Shown here: one piece after another, positions 60,439-64,000 of the stretch
How the letters are laid out: each line of letters starts with the position of its first letter
Numbering within the stretch: position 1 is the first letter of the stretch
Assembly (NCBI GenBank): GCA_965215845.1
Contig: CBDCEL010000003.1
Coordinates: forward strand, 1,116,001 to 1,180,000
Direction: 5' to 3'
From: Aurantibacter_A sp965215845
GTDB taxonomy: Bacteria; Bacteroidota; Bacteroidia; Flavobacteriales; Flavobacteriaceae
Length of the DNA: 64,000 nucleotides
Made by a program: the position numbers and the translations under genes
The notes under the pieces: generated by a model
Told to the model about the DNA's origin: nothing
What the model saw: the letters and a program-made list of their open reading frames with translations, nothing else
The model's database searches: none

Positions 60439-61479
60439 TTAGTCGGCCCTTACAAACAACCGGTTGAAAACTAGCTGGGCGATAACGATTAAAAATGCAT
60501 TGAACGGACCAATAAAGACCGAAAGTCCGATGAGTAGCAATAGGTAATAAACTGGAAAAATCGCAAGGGCGGTCCCGAAACGCAAAGTAGCTGTGAATTC
60601 AGGTTCCCATACTTTCGGTTTGACCACATACTTCCATAGCAGAATGACCGGTAAATTGAGGAGGTAGAAGAGTGGAAATAGTATTTTTAACAATAAACCT
60701 TTTCTTGTTTCGGCCTCAGTTTTTGCATTTGGACCATTCAAATTTTTAAGCAATGAATTCGCGACCCTGGGATTCAAATAGTCCACTCCCGAAGCATCCA
60801 ATTTCTTAATGGACTCATCATAGTTTTCAAGGGGAACATGTGTGGTCAACTTCTTCAACGACTCCGAAACCTCTTTCTTGATTATTTCAATCTGGGTACG
60901 CCGATCCGTATCGACCAGCAAATCCTGAACCGATAGATCTTTGCCAAAAAATATGGACACCCTATCTGGGAAATCTTCCGCCGAGCGGTAGTTCAATCCG
61001 ACTGGAACCAAACTAATGTCCAAGTCCTGATTTTGTTCCAAGGTTTTGAATAGAATCCGTGTAAACCCTTTACTCAAAGGCCTTACCCTTCTTTCCAGAT
61101 TATGGTTGGCTTCCGGAAACATCAATAGAGATTCGTTTCGACCCAGTAGGTCGGCGCACTTTTGAAATACCGCATTATTGTTCTTGAGAGAGTCCCTTCC
61201 GTCCCGAATGCGGTATACCGGAATCATTCGAACCAAATCGAACAGCCTGTTCAAAACCGAGCTTTTGAACACATCGGACCTTGTCAAAAAATAGGGTTTC
61301 CTGTTACAATCTACAGCTATCAATAGCGGATCCAAAAGGGCATTCTGGTGATTGGGCAAGAACAACACGGGTTTATCTTTTGGCACATTATCGAGACCCT
61401 TCACGATAATCTTTCCGAAGTACAGGTGCAAACTGCCCTTGATCCAAAGTTTGAGAAGATTATAGACGAGATTCTTCAC
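60439..61479 (-). CDS. Lysophospholipid (1-acyl-glycerol-3-phosphate) acyltransferase family protein
   Basis: A 346-residue PlsC-type acyltransferase. Motif 1 FLPNHQNALLDPLL (H-x4-D) and motif 3 MFPEANHN, a variant of FPEG, are present, with basic VYRIRDGRDSLKN between them. The C-terminus has two or three membrane segments (LFPLFYLLNLPVILL; PVYYLLLLIGLSVFIGP). The real start is a GTG at 61479 that overlaps the stop of the upstream symporter gene (GCGTGA), giving VKNLVYNLLKLW; the frame upstream to 61560 is antisense-like and is rejected. The acceptor lipid is unknown. Confidence 0.87.
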   Translation of the reverse strand: MKNLVYNLLKLWIKGSLHLYFGKIIVKGLDNVPKDKPVLFLPNHQNALLDPLLIAVDCNRKPYFLTRSDVFKSSVLNRLFDLVRMIPVYRIRDGRDSLKNNNAVFQKCADLLGRNESLLMFPEANHNLERRVRPLSKGFTRILFKTLEQNQDLDISLVPVGLNYRSAEDFPDRVSIFFGKDLSVQDLLVDTDRRTQIEIIKKEVSESLKKLTTHVPLENYDESIKKLDASGVDYLNPRVANSLLKNLNGPNAKTEAETRKGLLLKILFPLFYLLNLPVILLWKYVVKPKVWEPEFTATLRFGTALAIFPVYYLLLLIGLSVFIGPFNAFLIVIAQLVFNRLFVRAD

Positions 61480-62396
61480 GCGAATTCTTCCTTTTTGAGC
61501 GGTCTGTATCCCCAAAATGCCGAAAGCAGCAGACCGGAAACCAAATGCCAAATGCCCCAAAAAGCCGCCAATATTGCCATACCGCCCAATCCTTCGAAAA
61601 AAGTAAAAATCAATAATAGCCCTAAACCAGAATTTTGAATTCCCGTTTCTATCGTAATGGAGCGGGTATCTTGTTGCGAAAGTCGCATCAAACGAGCAAA
61701 CGAAAATCCCGTAAAAAAAGCAAGTAGATTGTGCGAAAGAACAATCCAGAAGACATAGAAAATATATTCCATGAAAATATCGAGGTTATTGAACAGGGCC
61801 AGAAATACCAAGGCAATAAAGAATACCAAGGAACCCATTTTTAGAACCTTGGCCATTTTCTTGGCCAAATTGGAAAAAACGTGGTTGATCCACATCCCCA
61901 GAAGTAGCGGGAGACCAAGTAAGATGGAAACCAGTTTCAACATCTCAAAGGGTGAAACGGAAACCTCCCTCAAGATTTCGGCAGTCGGTCCATATAGGCC
62001 GCCCCATAATTGCAAATTAAACGGAGTCATTATTATTGCCAGCAAGGTGGCTATAGCGGTCAAACTGATGGAAAGCGCGGTATTACCTTTTGCTAGGTGC
62101 GTAATGAAATTCGAGATATTTCCTCCAGGGCAGGCAGCGACCATAAACATGCCCAAAGCAATACTTGGAATCGGTGCGATCACGTATACCATTAAAAATG
62201 TCGCTGCCGGGAGTAGGATGAATTGACTGATTACACCAGTAAAGACCGGTCGTGGCCTTTGCAATAGGCGCTTGAAGTCTTTAGGGGAAATATCGAGGGC
62301 AATGCCGAACATGACCAACGCCAAGGCACAATTGAGCAACCAAAGCGTATCGCTGTCAAAATTAATTCGCACATTGTCAAGTGGGATATCTGTCAA
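61476..62396 (-). CDS. Bile acid:sodium symporter (BASS) family transporter
   Basis: A 306-residue membrane protein with about nine predicted helices. Family marks: LVMFGIALDISPKDFKRLL, VAACPGGNISNFITHLAKGN and IETGIQNSGLGLLL, which line the sodium sites. BASS transporters move organic anions such as bile acids, pyruvate or pantoate with Na+; the substrate is not evident. The start is a TTG at 62396, with an internal GTG at 62372 possible. Coupled by a GTGA overlap to the acyltransferase gene. Confidence 0.87.
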   Translation of the reverse strand: MTDIPLDNVRINFDSDTLWLLNCALALVMFGIALDISPKDFKRLLQRPRPVFTGVISQFILLPAATFLMVYVIAPIPSIALGMFMVAACPGGNISNFITHLAKGNTALSISLTAIATLLAIIMTPFNLQLWGGLYGPTAEILREVSVSPFEMLKLVSILLGLPLLLGMWINHVFSNLAKKMAKVLKMGSLVFFIALVFLALFNNLDIFMEYIFYVFWIVLSHNLLAFFTGFSFARLMRLSQQDTRSITIETGIQNSGLGLLLIFTFFEGLGGMAILAAFWGIWHLVSGLLLSAFWGYRPLKKEEFA

Positions 62397-62538
62397 TTGA
62401 TCAGCGGTTGAATTCTCCGAAGATACTACATCCGTTAAAATATTAATCTGTAACGTTACCTAAATGGCACTACAAAACTTTCGAAACCTATTCATAATTT
62501 TGACTTTAAAACTATCATTTGTACCTTAAAAACAAAAA

Positions 62539-62937
62539 ATGGATAGTCAGAAAAATCCCTTCGGGCTGCATACCATCACTCCTTATTTGTTGGTTGCCGA
62601 TGTACCTCGATTGGTAGATTTCATCAAAGAAGTTTTCAAGGGCAGCCTACGTGGTGATATCAAATTCAGGGAAGACGGTTCGGCACAGCATGCCGAAATA
62701 ACGATCGGGGGTTCCGTTTTGATGATGGGTACGCCCATGGAAGACCTTTCAGCGATGCCCGCCGGCTTTTATGTTTATGTCGAAGATTGTGACACGACGT
62801 ACCGCAAGGCGCTGGCCGCGGGTGCGAAATCAGTTCTTGAACCTAAGGACTTTCCTCATGGTGATCGCTATGGTGGCGTCAAAGATTTTGCCGGAAACCT
62901 TTGGTGGATCGTTACACATATAGGTTCGAAAAAATAG
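62539..62937 (+). CDS. VOC family protein (PhnB-like glyoxalase fold)
   Basis: A 132-residue vicinal-oxygen-chelate protein: HTITPYLLVADVPRLVDFIKEVF, AQHAEITIGGSVLMMGTPME, VYVEDCDTTYRKALAAGAKSVLEPKD and YGGVKDFAGNLWWIVTHI. This is the PhnB-like subgroup, with a Glu/His-containing C-terminal strand. The function is unknown. No signal peptide. It starts at ATG 62539 and is 27 bp before the thioredoxin-like gene, probably cotranscribed. Confidence 0.87.
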   Translation: MDSQKNPFGLHTITPYLLVADVPRLVDFIKEVFKGSLRGDIKFREDGSAQHAEITIGGSVLMMGTPMEDLSAMPAGFYVYVEDCDTTYRKALAAGAKSVLEPKDFPHGDRYGGVKDFAGNLWWIVTHIGSKK

Positions 62938-62964
62938 ATCGATTTATAATTTAATTACCTGACA

Positions 62965-63531
62965 ATGGCAAGAACACCTAGCAATATGTTGCCTCTAGGA
63001 ACCAAAGCTCCTAATTTCAGTTTGGTGGATACCGTAAGCGACAAAACCTTGAGCCTGCAAACCTTAAAAGGGGATAAGGGTACTTTGATCATGTTTATCT
63101 GCAATCATTGCCCATTTGTAATTCACGTAAATCCAGAAATATCGAGATTGGGAGCTGAATATCAGGAAAAAGGCATCGGATTTGTCGCCATCTCCAGTAA
63201 TGATATCGACAATTATCCTCAGGATGCCCCGCATTTGATGAAAAATGTGGCCAAGGAGCAATTTTACAGTTTCCCCTATTTGTATGATAAAACACAAGAG
63301 ATCGCCAGAGCATATCAAGCTGCATGTACGCCTGACTTTTTTCTGTTCGATGAAAATCTCGAATTGGTGTACCGCGGACAATTGGATGATTCACGACCGG
63401 GAAATGGACGTCCCTTAAATGGGAAAGACCTGCGCCAAGCGATGGACGCCCTTCTAAAAGGGGAAGAAATCGACCCTGACCAAAAGCCCAGTATTGGCTG
63501 TAACATCAAATGGGCCGATTTGCGGTATTAA
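62965..63531 (+). CDS. Thioredoxin-like (AhpC/TSA-type) protein
   Basis: A 188-residue cytoplasmic redoxin. LGTKAPNFSLVDT starts the AhpC/TSA fold; the redox motif is ICNHCPF with Cys46 and Cys49 (CNHC), then VAISSNDIDNYPQD and AACTPDFFLFD (cis-Pro loop). A C-terminal GCNIKW segment is typical of this group of thioredoxin-fold proteins. Likely a peroxide- or disulfide-reducing enzyme; the electron donor is unknown. Confidence 0.88.
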   Translation: MARTPSNMLPLGTKAPNFSLVDTVSDKTLSLQTLKGDKGTLIMFICNHCPFVIHVNPEISRLGAEYQEKGIGFVAISSNDIDNYPQDAPHLMKNVAKEQFYSFPYLYDKTQEIARAYQAACTPDFFLFDENLELVYRGQLDDSRPGNGRPLNGKDLRQAMDALLKGEEIDPDQKPSIGCNIKWADLRY

Positions 63532-63674
63532 TGAAAAGAAACGAAAAGAAGGTGTCAAAAATCGAATCCCGTCTTTGACCGCTTTCAATCGCGGAACCTT
63601 GCCCTTGGAAATAAACAAACCTAAAAAGATAAAAAGATAGGTCTTCATCAGCTACGAACTCGAGACCAAGTATA

Positions 63675-64000
63675 ATGTCAAACCTCCCTGTAAAAATCGT
63701 TCCGCTTGCCGCGGATAAGGCCAACGTCTATATTGATCTGGGAAAAAAATCATATCGACAGCATTATCTTGACTTTTGGGAAAATCGCGATCCGTCACCC
63801 TACATCGATGAGCATTTTACGTATGAGGTAGTTCAAAGGGAGCTTGCCGATGTGAATTCAATGCTTTACCTTATTTGTTCGCAAAATCATCCGATTGGGG
63901 TGTTGAAATTGATCCTGAATCAGAAAATCGGAAATTTTCCAGAAGAAGAAGCCGTCTTATTACAAAAAATCTATATCCTTAAAGAATATGCCGGCCAAGG
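63675..64000 (+). CDS. GNAT family N-acetyltransferase, cut by the window end
   Basis: The first 108 codons of a GNAT acyltransferase from ATG 63675: VKIVPLAADKANVYIDLGKKSYRQHY, then strands CSQNHPIGVLKLIL and VLLQKIYILKEYAGQG, the latter being the start of the acetyl-CoA-binding motif A (Q/R-x-x-G-x-G/A). The remaining part lies beyond the window. The substrate is unknown. Confidence 0.85.
   Translation, partial: MSNLPVKIVPLAADKANVYIDLGKKSYRQHYLDFWENRDPSPYIDEHFTYEVVQRELADVNSMLYLICSQNHPIGVLKLILNQKIGNFPEEEAVLLQKIYILKEYAGQ

Noticed and set aside
1..64000. tRNA, rRNA, riboswitch or replication origin
   Set aside because: I looked for cloverleaf-like inverted repeats, conserved rRNA segments and DnaA-box clusters and saw none that I could support by eye.

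Overview
The window looks like chromosomal DNA of a marine-type member of the Flavobacteriaceae (Bacteroidota). The evidence is taxon-specific gene content: a PorP/SprF-type outer-membrane protein, four secreted proteins with type IX secretion type B (CHU_C) C-terminal domains, DUF5606 beside peptide deformylase, a NusB with a long N-terminal insertion next to a DUF1573 lipoprotein and YajC, a PUR-family (DUF3276) protein, and heme A synthase. Several starts are preceded by the Bacteroidota -7 element TAnnTTTG, and Shine-Dalgarno sequences are weak or absent. I see no rRNA, tRNA, CRISPR array, transposase or phage gene.

Layout. 1-5041: a disrupted SnoaL-like gene, an SRPBCC protein, a DUF1080 lipoprotein, a VOC protein, then a coupled S10 peptidase/sulfatase pair. 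5053-6538 (minus): DUF5606, def, ruvX. 6643-13229: dapD, then a glycosyltransferase island (GT9, a GT4-GT2 fusion, a GT2 paralogous to the fusion's C-terminal half, a rhamnosyltransferase-like GT2) with one methyltransferase. 13226-15366: tsaC/Sua5 and CCA-adding enzyme. 15827-19655: PorP/SprF, heme A synthase, a pRiA4b ORF-3-like protein, a 37-kDa nucleoid-associated protein. 19742-20827 (minus): a protein of unknown function with kinase-like catalytic signatures. 20907-30135: an ABC-2 exporter followed by four tandem CHU_C surface proteins, three of them clear paralogues. 30218-33156: uvrB carrying a one-base frameshift, and a TPR lipoprotein. 33157-33848 is gene-poor and holds a near-perfect 40-bp palindrome. 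33849-37958: Hsp20 with an FNR/CRP-like box upstream, a TerB-like protein, DUF1456, a TonB-CTD-like small secreted protein, sucC, a LON-N protein. 38123-40949: lysA, a thioredoxin-like protein, a nitrilase-superfamily protein. 41032-43157 (minus): methyltransferase and guaB.

43237-46475 (minus) is the most unusual part. It reads ferritin, then an unlisted 46-residue cysteine/lysine-rich microprotein, then an outer-membrane porin, a periplasmic FMN-binding protein with a covalent-flavinylation motif (SGATxS), and a four-helix membrane protein with an HTH histidine pair. The last three form a plausible envelope redox unit, and the microprotein and ferritin hint at a link to metal (iron) handling.

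46525-64000: HMG-CoA lyase, LysE exporter, Dabb lipoprotein, pyrD, a Spy-like secreted protein, pepT, YdeI-like protein, a Tat-exported Gfo/Idh/MocA oxidoreductase, yajC-DUF1573-nusB, an ABC exporter, PUR protein, a large M14 carboxypeptidase, acyltransferase, bile-acid/sodium symporter family protein, VOC and thioredoxin-like proteins, and a GNAT gene cut by the window end.

Most of the window is housekeeping or envelope function. Three apparent single-base indels (two in the first gene, one in uvrB), all at short homopolymers, suggest either draft-quality sequence or real disruptions.
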